NCBI GenBank assembly: GCA_002415785.1
Contig: DIAJ01000033.1
Location: forward strand, 129,180-193,179
Direction: 5' to 3'
DNA from: Flavobacteriales bacterium UBA5081
GTDB lineage: Bacteria > Bacteroidota > Bacteroidia > Flavobacteriales_E > Vicingaceae
Length of the DNA: 64,000 nt
The notes below the pieces were generated by a model, which had not been told where the DNA came from, ran no database searches, and saw only the letters and a program-made list of their open reading frames with translations. This document shows positions 17,606-27,119 of this stretch, piece after piece (positions within the stretch are counted from its first letter, which is position 1; each line of letters begins with the position of its first letter). Position numbers and translations under genes: made by a program.

Positions 17606-17613
17606 CAAAAGTA
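17606..17613 (-). promoter_or_regulatory. -7 promoter box TACTTTTG of rnpB
   Basis: An exact TAnnTTTG match, four bases upstream of the rnpB 5' end inferred from the P1 helix. A -33 element is not obvious. Confidence 0.6.
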
Positions 17614-17619
17614 AGTGAA

Positions 17620-18186
17620 TTAAAGCTTCCCTAAACCATGAATCATAATTTCAGTAGCTCCATCTCCAAATTTAGTATAAGATCCATCAAAAAATTCAAT
17701 ATTGGGATAATCCTTAGTTAGCATTGATCGCAACTCATCTCGAAGTACTCCCTTACCGACTCCATGCACAAAAATCAAGCGATTAACTCTTCTTCGATAC
17801 GCCAAATGAATAACATGTCGAACATAGTCCAGCTGGAAAAGCAGTGCATCATGTTTATTCAAAAATTTTGAAGATGGGGCAATCTCCTCAATATGTAAAT
17901 CAAATTCAGGCTTTTTGCCTCTAAACTTTATTTTCTCTTCAAAATAGGGTGTCGGATTATAATCCGATTTATTTACAGTTAAACTCTTCTCTTTTACCGG
18001 AACAAAAGCTTTCACTTGATGGATCGCCTCACCTTCCTCATTAAACACAATAAGTTGATCGCTATTGTAAGTATATTCAAATCCATCTTCACATTCAAAG
18101 GAAACTCTATTGCCGTTCACTCTTGTAACTTCTCCTTTTAAATCCTCATCTACTACAAAAACCTTATTTCCTATTTTAATTTCCAT
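17620..18186 (-). CDS. Smr-domain protein with N-terminal SH3-like region (DUF2027-like)
   Basis: 188 residues. The N-terminal 60 residues (MEIKIGNKVFVVDED) look like a small beta barrel. The C-terminal part (about 105-188) is an Smr domain: FDLHIEEI replaces the usual LDLHG motif, and HGVGKGVLRDEL keeps the HGxGxG signature. Smr domains are nucleases or nicking enzymes linked to mismatch repair or ribosome rescue; the altered first motif makes nuclease activity uncertain. It is divergent from the Nudix gene and lies upstream of rnpB on the same strand. Confidence 0.85.
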   Translation of the reverse strand: MEIKIGNKVFVVDEDLKGEVTRVNGNRVSFECEDGFEYTYNSDQLIVFNEEGEAIHQVKAFVPVKEKSLTVNKSDYNPTPYFEEKIKFRGKKPEFDLHIEEIAPSSKFLNKHDALLFQLDYVRHVIHLAYRRRVNRLIFVHGVGKGVLRDELRSMLTKDYPNIEFFDGSYTKFGDGATEIMIHGLGKL

Positions 18187-18213
18187 TTGAAAGCTTTACT
18201 TTGCAAAAGTATC

Positions 18214-18783
18214 ATGGATAATTGGCAGATGAAAGAGAATAACCCTTGGCAAATAAAAAATAAGAAAAAAGTGTACGACAACCCGTGGATATCACTTACT
18301 CATCACGAAGTAATTAATCCGGCCGGCAATGATGGAATTTACGGTAAAATTCACTTTAAAAATATAGCAATTGGTATTCTACCGCTCGATGATGACTTAA
18401 ACACATGGATTGTTGGACAATATCGTTTTCCACTCAATAAGTACAGTTGGGAGATACCGGAGGGTGGCGGAAAAATTGGAATTGACCCGCTTATTTCTGC
18501 GCAAAGAGAATTAAAAGAAGAAACCGGAATAGTTGCTGAGAAATGGACTGAGCTTTTAAGAATTCATACAAGTAATTCTGTAAGTGATGAGGAAGGAATT
18601 ATATACATCGCAAGAGGTTTGAGCTTTTTTGAAGCTGAACCGGATGAAGATGAACAACTCAGCATAGTTAAATTGCCATTTTCAGAATTGGTAGATAAGG
18701 TAATGAATGGCGAAATAACTGATAGTTTAAGCGTTGCGGCAGTATTGAAAGCAAAAATTCTGTTAGACAAAAACGAACTTTAA
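18214..18783 (+). CDS. Nudix hydrolase (ADP-ribose pyrophosphatase-like)
   Basis: 189 residues. The Nudix box reads GGGKIGIDPL then SAQRELKEETGI; the core REUxEExGU that binds the metal is intact, while the first glutamate of the consensus is replaced by Ile. Upstream WISLTHHEV and FPLNKYSWEIPEGG resemble ADP-ribose/nucleoside-diphosphate-sugar hydrolases, which clear toxic metabolites in the cytoplasm. ATG 18214 is preferred over a TTG nine codons upstream; TTACTTTG, one mismatch from a -7 box, sits just before it. Its end overlaps the converging DUF2279 gene by four bases. Confidence 0.9.
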   Translation: MDNWQMKENNPWQIKNKKKVYDNPWISLTHHEVINPAGNDGIYGKIHFKNIAIGILPLDDDLNTWIVGQYRFPLNKYSWEIPEGGGKIGIDPLISAQRELKEETGIVAEKWTELLRIHTSNSVSDEEGIIYIARGLSFFEAEPDEDEQLSIVKLPFSELVDKVMNGEITDSLSVAAVLKAKILLDKNEL

Positions 18784-19691
18784 TAATACAACCAATGTAA
18801 TTGTGGACGATTTTCTTTGGTGAACTCCACCGCCGGAAATGGAATTTTCAAGCAATTTAAAACTGATAGCGCTGATTTGACCCACTTTTTGTTACTCTTT
18901 ATTTTTTCAAGATTTACATCCAAGGATAAAAAATATTGTCTTTGAGGATTGTAAAGCTCTCCACTAGCCGAGCGAAAAGCTCCTCTAGCATTAATCATCT
19001 CTCTTCCGCTATAGCCAATAGCAAGACTTAACCATTTGGGCTTTACAGCCGGAATAAAGTCATTAATATTCACTGATGCCCAATACGTTTGTGCATTATA
19101 ATCTTTAAACAATGCTTGTAGTTGAGTTTCACCTAAGGCATCTGCTCTCAATTCCCTGTATGGTGAAGGTGAGTATGAAAACTTTAAAATAATACTTTGT
19201 TTCTTAAAAGCTAATTCTTGCAATAAATAAAAAGAAATCCCACCACTATTGGCAATAAAGTCGCCCCAAGAAAAGCCCCACTTTTTGCTGTAAGCATCCA
19301 TTAGTTCGATAGTGGTTAAAAAAGTAAAAGATGCCGCAGAAGCATATAAAGCAGATTGCTGTTTACTATAGTTTGCCCATTGAAAGGTTTTAGAACTTAA
19401 TTTAGTTAAAGTGTAAGTTGAATATGCATGTCCGAACTTATCCATTTGTAACCACTGCGGGTTATCATTAAAAAAATGGAAGCTAGATTGCTCATAATCC
19501 TTATACCAAAGTTGGTAAAAGCCAATTGTAGATGCTAGATAAGTACCTGCATAAGCATATTTGAGTGTACGTCTTCTTTGCACTTCTGAATTTTGGGCAT
19601 TGAGCTGACACACAAAAATAAAAATAAAAAGTACTACAGATAACTTTTTAATCCCAAAACCCTTTTTTAAAGCCAATGTAAAGTCTACCAT
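18780..19691 (-). CDS. DUF2279 family exported protein
   Basis: 303 residues with an N-terminal signal (about 14-32, ending LNAQ). The family signature WYKDYEQSSFHFFNDN then WLQMDKFGHAYS lies near residues 62-90, and an ELMDAYSKKWGFSWGD segment near 128-143. The role of DUF2279 is unknown; the length and several hydrophobic stretches suggest an envelope protein. The start overlaps the upstream Rieske gene by 44 bases, which implies translational coupling; no better downstream start precedes the signal peptide. Confidence 0.82.
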   Translation of the reverse strand: MVDFTLALKKGFGIKKLSVVLFIFIFVCQLNAQNSEVQRRRTLKYAYAGTYLASTIGFYQLWYKDYEQSSFHFFNDNPQWLQMDKFGHAYSTYTLTKLSSKTFQWANYSKQQSALYASAASFTFLTTIELMDAYSKKWGFSWGDFIANSGGISFYLLQELAFKKQSIILKFSYSPSPYRELRADALGETQLQALFKDYNAQTYWASVNINDFIPAVKPKWLSLAIGYSGREMINARGAFRSASGELYNPQRQYFLSLDVNLEKIKSNKKWVKSALSVLNCLKIPFPAVEFTKENRPQLHWLYY

Positions 19692-19989
19692 TTTCTTTCT
19701 TTAGTGGATAAGTCTGCAAACTTAAGCCATGACCTCTACCACTTTTTAAATCAAACTTATATTTATGCAAAGGACATTCAACTTTTCCATTTTCACAATG
19801 TCCATGAACCAGTGGGTAGTTTTGATGTGGACAAAGTTCATCGAAGGCATAAATTTCGCCACTTGACTTTGCAATACAAACCCACTTCTCCTCTACCAAA
19901 ACTTTACTGAGACGACCTTCTTTGATGTATTCGTTTTGTTCTCTTTCAGAGTTAAAGACCACATACCATCTAAACTCATTTTTAGACAT
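19648..19989 (-). CDS. Rieske [2Fe-2S] domain protein, ferredoxin type
   Basis: 113 residues forming a single Rieske domain. The ligands are Cys53-x-His55 (CPH) and Cys72-x2-His75 (CPLH), the two-Cys two-His pattern. There is no signal peptide or transmembrane helix, so it is a soluble cytoplasmic ferredoxin-like electron carrier, similar to the small subunits of nitrite reductases or dioxygenases. It overlaps the downstream DUF2279 gene, and no oxygenase gene is near, so the partner is unknown. Confidence 0.92.
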   Translation of the reverse strand: MSKNEFRWYVVFNSEREQNEYIKEGRLSKVLVEEKWVCIAKSSGEIYAFDELCPHQNYPLVHGHCENGKVECPLHKYKFDLKSGRGHGLSLQTYPLKKENGRLYIGFKKGFWD

Positions 19990-19991
19990 AA

Positions 19992-22900
19992 CTATTGCTT
20001 AATGAGCTTTTTTTGATAAGTATTTTTTGTACCAATAGCTTTTAAGAAATAAATCCCTTTAGATTTGAGTTGACTTAACTTGACTTTAGATTCGCTTTTG
20101 GATAAATTATTTTCGTAAACTAAGCTTCCCTTACTGTCAAAAATGAGAATTTTCAACTCACTTTCGCTTTCGGGCAAAGTCACATTAACTTCATTCTCAA
20201 AAGGAATAGGGTAAATATTAAATTTACTGTTATTAAGTTGCTTATCATTAATAGAAGTAATCGTACAGTTTGTATCAACAAAAGCAGTAACCTTAGATCG
20301 CATACTTGCACAACGTAAAGGCTTTACATTCATATAATAGAAAAAGGGCATACCATTCAAACCTAAAGAACTGGAGTCAATTGACATTAAGTTTCCAAAA
20401 GTGTAGGGGTAGTTAGCTCCAGTTTGATTTACCATAATACCCGGTTCTCTACTACCAATTGTTAACTCATAGTTTTCTCCGGGAAAAACTAAAAAGTCTA
20501 ATGAAACCTGAGAAACTGGTGGGTTCAAACTTTCTACTACTGAGTTTATAATCCTACCGTTAATATCGATTAAATCTACAATTAACTCAGTTCTTCGGCT
20601 CACCTTTGCCATAAAGTACTCTATAATGAGCGCTTCATCTACACTAAAATAAATTGACTCTGCAGTATCCGAATAATAAGTAGCTCCACTCATATTAAAT
20701 GGAACGTTTATAATGCTTTGAACTGCCGGAGAAGACTCTACAAAGTAACTTATCGAATTAGTTCTGTTCTGAAGAGTTAACGAATCTCCTTTATGAACCG
20801 CTCGATCACTTCTATCAGAATTGTACCAAATGAGTTCAGATGCCCCTTGAGCCTTAACGGTTATATCATCTCCAATACAGGCAGTATCACTAATTGTGAT
20901 TGGTGCTACTCCCCTGCTAATATTTATTGCATTTAGTTTAATCAAGGAATCAGACCCTATCGTATTTTGTGCTATAAGTTTTACATCATAATTACCATCA
21001 TTCGTATAAACATGAGTCGGACTAGCTTCATTGGACTGATTTCCATCTCCAAAATCCCAAAGTAAATTTTGAAATCCACTTTTAATCTCACTGTTAAAGC
21101 GTACAAGTCCATTGCAACTACTATCAACACTTACTCTAAAATCAACATTAGGCTTAGAATTTGATTGAAAGCAATTCCATCGCCCCCAAACTCCACCATT
21201 TACAACCTCTTTATCAGAATGAAAAACAATGGTTAAACTTGATGAAGAAGACTGAATACTATCCGGTTTATTGTTATTGCAAAAACGACCTAATGATTTC
21301 GAAAAAGTTCCTGCTCCATCAAAAACTTCAAGAAAATCATGATTGCAGCGACCTTTATAGCCTGCCTCAATATCAATAGAGTCAAAATACAATGTTATAT
21401 AGTCTGCAGACGCTACTTGAATCAATAAAGTATCGTTTTGATCAAGAGGATATTCCCCATTCAATCCACCTGCATCATAAAATACTCCGAAACAATCACT
21501 AGTTATTTGAAGATTGCCATCAAGAACAGTTGAGCAAACATTTGAAGAGTCTACATTAATATAAGCTGTTTTAATTAGAGTATCTGCCCCACAACTTAAA
21601 CCGTCTGCAATTAATTTAACATCATAATTTCCGGAAGTAGAGTATGTGTGTGTTGGTTCTCTTTGAGTACTCGTATTACCATCTCCAAAGTCCCAATAAT
21701 AATTATATATATTGGAACTGCTAGCCTTAAAGTTAACATCTGCCGGAGTTGAACAAAACGAAGTATCATTAATTGCAAAGAAATCTGCTGTCAAATTATA
21801 ATCGTAAGCATCACCAACGCCAACGGCATACCATGCGTTAATCACCTCTTCAACTTCCGGTGAGCAAGCACCATACAAGTCAACTGCCGAGCGAAATGAA
21901 TAAAAGCGTGCATCAGAGTAATTAGAAGAAGGACTTAAATATACCGTATTATTTCTAAAAGCAATTTGAGCTGCTTTATCCATTCCTATTCCTTTCACTT
22001 TTATGCTATCGCCAATATCGTTCAACCCCAAACCACCGTTTACTAATAAGTAAAACCAGTAATTCTGAACACCGCTATTAGTATGAACGCCACAGCGATC
22101 ATTTGAAGATGATGGAATACAGTTTTGATCAACCCAATTAATCCCGCCATAGGTATCAGGGTCACCAAACGAATTAGGATTAGACATGCTTCTGATTGCT
22201 CTACCAATATCTTCTCCAATAAGCCAATTAGCCGAACTTGGAGTAGAATAAAACTCAACTAAAACGCCTAAGATATCGCTAAAAGACTCATTAAGCGCTC
22301 CAGACTCATTGGCATAAATTAAGTCAGAAGTATAATCCGTCCAACCATGAGCAATTTCATGGGCAGTTATATCCAAGGTAGTCAGTGGTGAATTGGTGGC
22401 ATCTCCATCTCCATAAGTCATTCTTTGACCGTCCCAGAAAGCATTTACGTAATTAAAGTCATAATGAACATAGCTTCTAAGGGCAAAGCCATTATTGTCA
22501 ATACTGTTTCTATTGTGCACAGAGTCCATATAATCGTATGTTCTCTCAGTTCCCCAATGAGCATCAATAGCATACTGGTCTAATGCAGGACTAAAGCTGC
22601 TCCAAGAGTTTGTGCTATCAATCAAGTCGACAGCACTGTTGTATAGTCTTGTATTGTTTAAATCGTATGTAAAAACACCTTGTCCCCTTAGTGAATCACG
22701 TAAGCGAAAGTAGCTTGGCATGCTATCCGTTATAATTGGCTGAACACCATTGTATGCAGTATGAGCATTAGCTTTACTCTCTCCTCCATGTTTTAATAGA
22801 GCTTCTTGGAATACCACTTCTCCAGTTTGAGCATCAATATAAACTTTTTCACGCCCTAAAGGTTTTTGAGAGTATATATCAAAACAATAGGTCAGCTTTT

Positions 22901-23501
22901 GGCTTTCTGAGCTAAAAGATAAATCTTTACTTATATAAACCAACTCTGCTATTGGAAAAAAGCTTGCCATTGGATTGTTCTGTTCTTTCTTAATAAAACG
23001 CTCTTCTTCGGGCAATTCCCATTTATAGATTTCTGCACTAATATGATTTAAGCTTATCTCTAAAGCATTTTTTTCAGACAGGACTAATGAGGAGTTCTCA
23101 ATTTCTCCGTTTACAACGTTTCCATTAAAAGCAGAAATCTCATTGCTGCCGTTTAAGTGAACAATTAAGTGAGCATGACGAATCGGATGACCGTCATAAA
23201 ACTGTTGGTAGCGATAGTGCTTTTCACCTTTATATTCTTGTCTATCTATTAGCTTGAAGCTATAATTATCATTTAATTGAAATATAGACTTAATATAGTC
23301 AAGTGAAGAATCGAATTGAGGCATATCACCCTCATTATATAAAACATAAGTTGGTTTGTTAGTTTCTATATTAAGGCGAATCAATTTAGCACCCTCCAAA
23401 AACCTTCCCGCTTGATCGCCCTTTAGTATTCTACTTTCAGATGCTTTTATAAAAGTGAAAGCAAAGAAAAGTAATAATGAGGCCCAAATTCTTATTTTCA
23501 T
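19992..23501 (-). CDS. Secreted M4 (thermolysin-like) metalloprotease with PKD, CUB and type IX sorting tail
   Basis: 1169 residues. Order: signal peptide (about 1-20); FTP/PepSY propeptide (about 50-240); M4 catalytic domain with zinc ligands His381, His385 (HEIAH) and Glu405 (GALNESFSD), spacing identical to thermolysin, and a downstream GVHTNSGVQN holding the catalytic His; PKD domain (about 565-655, YYWDFGDGNTS); CUB domain (about 660-785); a second PKD (about 790-870); a beta-rich module; and a C-terminal Por/type IX tail (about 1090-1169, FNIYPIPFENEV then KGIYFLKAIG). It is exported to the cell surface or medium to degrade protein. The paralogue lies 18 bases upstream. Confidence 0.93.
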   Translation of the reverse strand: MKIRIWASLLLFFAFTFIKASESRILKGDQAGRFLEGAKLIRLNIETNKPTYVLYNEGDMPQFDSSLDYIKSIFQLNDNYSFKLIDRQEYKGEKHYRYQQFYDGHPIRHAHLIVHLNGSNEISAFNGNVVNGEIENSSLVLSEKNALEISLNHISAEIYKWELPEEERFIKKEQNNPMASFFPIAELVYISKDLSFSSESQKLTYCFDIYSQKPLGREKVYIDAQTGEVVFQEALLKHGGESKANAHTAYNGVQPIITDSMPSYFRLRDSLRGQGVFTYDLNNTRLYNSAVDLIDSTNSWSSFSPALDQYAIDAHWGTERTYDYMDSVHNRNSIDNNGFALRSYVHYDFNYVNAFWDGQRMTYGDGDATNSPLTTLDITAHEIAHGWTDYTSDLIYANESGALNESFSDILGVLVEFYSTPSSANWLIGEDIGRAIRSMSNPNSFGDPDTYGGINWVDQNCIPSSSNDRCGVHTNSGVQNYWFYLLVNGGLGLNDIGDSIKVKGIGMDKAAQIAFRNNTVYLSPSSNYSDARFYSFRSAVDLYGACSPEVEEVINAWYAVGVGDAYDYNLTADFFAINDTSFCSTPADVNFKASSSNIYNYYWDFGDGNTSTQREPTHTYSTSGNYDVKLIADGLSCGADTLIKTAYINVDSSNVCSTVLDGNLQITSDCFGVFYDAGGLNGEYPLDQNDTLLIQVASADYITLYFDSIDIEAGYKGRCNHDFLEVFDGAGTFSKSLGRFCNNNKPDSIQSSSSSLTIVFHSDKEVVNGGVWGRWNCFQSNSKPNVDFRVSVDSSCNGLVRFNSEIKSGFQNLLWDFGDGNQSNEASPTHVYTNDGNYDVKLIAQNTIGSDSLIKLNAINISRGVAPITISDTACIGDDITVKAQGASELIWYNSDRSDRAVHKGDSLTLQNRTNSISYFVESSPAVQSIINVPFNMSGATYYSDTAESIYFSVDEALIIEYFMAKVSRRTELIVDLIDINGRIINSVVESLNPPVSQVSLDFLVFPGENYELTIGSREPGIMVNQTGANYPYTFGNLMSIDSSSLGLNGMPFFYYMNVKPLRCASMRSKVTAFVDTNCTITSINDKQLNNSKFNIYPIPFENEVNVTLPESESELKILIFDSKGSLVYENNLSKSESKVKLSQLKSKGIYFLKAIGTKNTYQKKLIKQ

Positions 23502-23519
23502 TTAACTATTGATTAATCA

Positions 23520-26500
23520 CTATTTTACAACAATAAACTTCTTACGAACAAGTTGTTCATTGCCTTCGAAACTAATGAAGTAAACCCCATTGCTTAAAGA
23601 TGTTGTTGTCAACCTTACTGTCTTTGCAGCATTAACATCAATTCCTTGCTCGAGTATTACTTTTCCCGTCATGTCTGTAACAAACATTTTATTAAATGTA
23701 TTTGATTTTTCAAACTTTACATTTAAAACGTTCTTAGAGGGGTTAGGAAATATTGATATTCCCTCTTTTTCGTTCAGGGTGTTATCTTTTATCGAAGTAA
23801 GCGTACAGCTCGTATCTAAAAAGGCAAAAACCTCAGCTCTTTCACTTAAGCAGTTAGGCTCTTTTACCTTCCAGTAGTAAAAATATCCATAATAACTACT
23901 TCCTGCATTAGAACCGGTAATTGAAACTAAACCTGGCTCTGTATAAGGGTAAGAAACCCCTGATGTATTGACAAACAAGTCAGGAACATTATTTGCAGGA
24001 CTAGCTCCTTGAACCGCCAGTCTGTAGTGTCCTGCTGGAATAATCATATCCAAATTAGCTTGATAGGGATTAGTATTCGGAATATTAAAGCCTTTTGTTT
24101 TTAATACATTATTATTTGTATCTCTCAATTCAACAGTTCTAAAACCTGCACTGTTTGGAATCATAAAAACAGACTCTAAAAGCATTTGTTTGTAAACTAC
24201 AAACTCTAAATAAAAATCAACGCTCCAATAAGAGCCATTTCCTATGCTGTTTGTTGGACCAAAATAAGTTGAAGGTGAAGAGATATAATCCTCTACCCAA
24301 AAGCTTGTATCTTGGTTTAGTTGACCAATTGAAAAAGAGTTTCCTGTACTAAGTACTGTATTGCTATATTTATCAGCATACCATCTTGCTGTACCGCTAG
24401 CCATGGCATTTAATGTAGCATTTTGATTAACACAAAAAGTATCGTCAGTAAATGCTGGAGCACTGGGTTTGCTTACAATAATTTTCCCTTGTTTAACAAT
24501 GGTATCACTACCAATTAAATTTGTAGCAATTAATGATACATTATACACGCCATTTACATCGTACTTATGTGTTGGGTTTTGCACATTAGAAGATCGTCCA
24601 TCGCCAAAATCCCATACCCAAGAACTTGGAGCCTCTGTTGAAAGGTCAGTAAACTGAACTTCTCCGGTACAAGTTGAATCTGAACTGCTTTCAAAATCTA
24701 CAACAGGTGCAGCTGTTGGGTAAGTACACTGCCAACCAATATTAAAACCATCTCGCGTTAGTGCTTGATCTGAATAGAACTGCAAAGTAATGGCTCCACC
24801 GGAGGATGTAATCGTACTGGGAGGCAAATTATTATTACAAAACTTTCCTAAAGAAGGTGCATTGATTGAGTTTCCATCAAATATTTCTAAATAATCATAA
24901 TCACAAATTGTTCCACTAGAACCGGACTCAACATCAAACTGATTAAAAGTTAAAGTTACGCTGGCTGCATTTTGAGGTTCAACGACTACTACTGCATTTT
25001 CGTTGTCTAAGTATTGAAATGAATTACCTCCGGTATCAAAAACTGCACCTGAGCAATCGTTGATACTTTGAGTTTGTCCATCTTGCATAGTAATAGCACA
25101 CAAATTACTGGTATCAATGCTAATATAGGATTGCTTTATAATTGAATCAACACCACAAGAGTCTCCATCAATGACTAGTTTAACATCAAAATTGCCAAAA
25201 GAGTTATAAATATGAGAAGGCCTTCTCATTGTACTTGTTTGTCCATCACCAAAATCCCAAAAGAAGTCCAATCCATTTGAACTATTATTTTCAAATTGAA
25301 CTTGATAAGGTGGTTGACAACCTAAAGTATCAGCAGTTTCAAAATCAGCAATAACACCAGGAACATACGCATTTCCTACTCCTACTGCATGCCAAGCATC
25401 TGTAACAGACGCCACTTCAGGAGAGCAAGCTCCATATAAATCAACAGCTGCTTTGATTGAGTAAAACCTTGCATCATCAAAGTCAGAATTTCTACCTAAA
25501 TATACAGTCAAATTTCTAAAAGCAATAGCAGCAGCTTTATCCATTCCAATTGAAGTTACACTGTATGGATTTCCAAGGTCATTTGTGCCGCTACCACCAC
25601 TTACTAATAAATAAAACCAGTAATTAGGCACTCCACTATTTATATGCACTCCACAGTTGTTATTCTGCTGTGATGGAATACAACCATTAACATTTCTCCA
25701 ATTGTTTCCTCCTCTAGTGTCTGGGTCACCGTATAAGTTAGGATTAGCCATTGAGCGTAGTGAAAAACCAATATCTTCCCCAATAGTCCAGTTTTTATTA
25801 TTTGGACGAGCATAAGCTTCAACTGCAGCACCAAATATATCGCTAAATGATTCGTTAAGAGCACCCGGTTCTGATTGATAAATTAGGTTCGCAGAAAAAG
25901 TTGTTAAACCGTGAGCAATCTCATGTGCAACAATATCAAGAGCTGTAAAAGGACTCAAGGCACCGGCTCCGTCTCCATAAGTCATTCTTTGTCCGTCCCA
26001 AAAAGCATTAGCAAAATTGGAGGCAAAGTGCACATAACTTACTAATGCAAAACCATTGTTATTGATACTATTTCTATTGTGTTTAGTTGAAAAATACTCA
26101 TACGTTTGCTCTGCCCCCCAATGAGCATCAGTAGCATATTCATCAAGATTAGCATTTGCATTATTCCAATAATTATCAGAATCAGTAAAGTCAATGGCAT
26201 TTGCATAAGTTGTTCCTTGCTGCATATTATAGGTATAAATCCCATTGCCACTCGCAGTTTGTCTTAATCTAAAGTTCGACGGGCTAACACTATCAGCCGT
26301 AATCGTTCTAGTACCACTATATCCTGTAACTGCTGTGCCTTGTGTATTTCCGGTGTGAATTAAGCTGTTTTTAAAAACAACAGATCCATCTGACGCATCG
26401 ATGTAGATTTCTGACCTACTCATGGGTTCATGAGCATAAATGTTGAATTTGTATGCCAACTTTAAAGCTTCATGATTTACTGTAGCGTCTTTTGAAATAA

Positions 26501-27032
26501 AAGTAAGCTCACCTTCAGGAAAATAAGTAGCATTCTCACCCATTTGAGCTCTTAACAAACTTTCTTCAGCCTCTACTTCCCATTTATAAACTTTTGCATC
26601 GATATACTCTAATGCCATTTTTAAAGCTTCAGATTCACTCAAGCTTAACAGATTATCTTTGGGTGCCTTATCGCTAATTGTACCGTTCATCGAAAAAATC
26701 TTTCCATTTTTTACATGAACCCTTAACTCACCAAACTCAATTGGATACTTTTTGTAATGTTGCTTATATAATTTATGTTCAAACCCCAACTCATCTGTTT
26801 CTGTTTTAACGACTTTGTATGAAAAGTCATCATTGCTCTTTATAAACTCAGCTAATATAGCTTCAAGCTCGCCTTCTGAAGGTGCTTCTTCTTCAGAAAA
26901 TGACCAATATGTAGGGACATTGTCTTCTTCAGATTTATATCTTAATTCTAAATAATTATACTGTTCTTTATTTGCAAATAAGTTAATTGAAAATAGAACA
27001 ATTGATAGGACTAATAGCAATTTTTTCATCAT
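23520..27032 (-). CDS. Secreted M4 metalloprotease, tandem paralogue
   Basis: 1170 residues, same architecture as the downstream gene: signal peptide, propeptide, M4 domain with His370, His374 (HEIAH) and Glu394, GVHINSGVPN downstream, PKD (FFWDFGDGQTS), CUB, PKD (WVWDFGDGRSS), and a type IX tail (ISIFPNPSKNVL then NGVYFISFEG). Near-equal length and domain order show a tandem duplication; the copies differ clearly throughout, so it is not recent. Both are probably made from one transcript (18-base gap). Confidence 0.93.
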   Translation of the reverse strand: MMKKLLLVLSIVLFSINLFANKEQYNYLELRYKSEEDNVPTYWSFSEEEAPSEGELEAILAEFIKSNDDFSYKVVKTETDELGFEHKLYKQHYKKYPIEFGELRVHVKNGKIFSMNGTISDKAPKDNLLSLSESEALKMALEYIDAKVYKWEVEAEESLLRAQMGENATYFPEGELTFISKDATVNHEALKLAYKFNIYAHEPMSRSEIYIDASDGSVVFKNSLIHTGNTQGTAVTGYSGTRTITADSVSPSNFRLRQTASGNGIYTYNMQQGTTYANAIDFTDSDNYWNNANANLDEYATDAHWGAEQTYEYFSTKHNRNSINNNGFALVSYVHFASNFANAFWDGQRMTYGDGAGALSPFTALDIVAHEIAHGLTTFSANLIYQSEPGALNESFSDIFGAAVEAYARPNNKNWTIGEDIGFSLRSMANPNLYGDPDTRGGNNWRNVNGCIPSQQNNNCGVHINSGVPNYWFYLLVSGGSGTNDLGNPYSVTSIGMDKAAAIAFRNLTVYLGRNSDFDDARFYSIKAAVDLYGACSPEVASVTDAWHAVGVGNAYVPGVIADFETADTLGCQPPYQVQFENNSSNGLDFFWDFGDGQTSTMRRPSHIYNSFGNFDVKLVIDGDSCGVDSIIKQSYISIDTSNLCAITMQDGQTQSINDCSGAVFDTGGNSFQYLDNENAVVVVEPQNAASVTLTFNQFDVESGSSGTICDYDYLEIFDGNSINAPSLGKFCNNNLPPSTITSSGGAITLQFYSDQALTRDGFNIGWQCTYPTAAPVVDFESSSDSTCTGEVQFTDLSTEAPSSWVWDFGDGRSSNVQNPTHKYDVNGVYNVSLIATNLIGSDTIVKQGKIIVSKPSAPAFTDDTFCVNQNATLNAMASGTARWYADKYSNTVLSTGNSFSIGQLNQDTSFWVEDYISSPSTYFGPTNSIGNGSYWSVDFYLEFVVYKQMLLESVFMIPNSAGFRTVELRDTNNNVLKTKGFNIPNTNPYQANLDMIIPAGHYRLAVQGASPANNVPDLFVNTSGVSYPYTEPGLVSITGSNAGSSYYGYFYYWKVKEPNCLSERAEVFAFLDTSCTLTSIKDNTLNEKEGISIFPNPSKNVLNVKFEKSNTFNKMFVTDMTGKVILEQGIDVNAAKTVRLTTTSLSNGVYFISFEGNEQLVRKKFIVVK

Positions 27033-27119
27033 GAAATTTTTCTAAGATTTTAATCATATAAAATTAAAGAATATTAAAGACTTTTGAATATAGAAACCCG
27101 TTTAACAACAAGGCGCTAT

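Noticed and set aside
17428..17634. A 68-codon rightward open frame near recG
   Set aside because: It overlaps the RNase P RNA gene, whose structure and P1 helix are clear.
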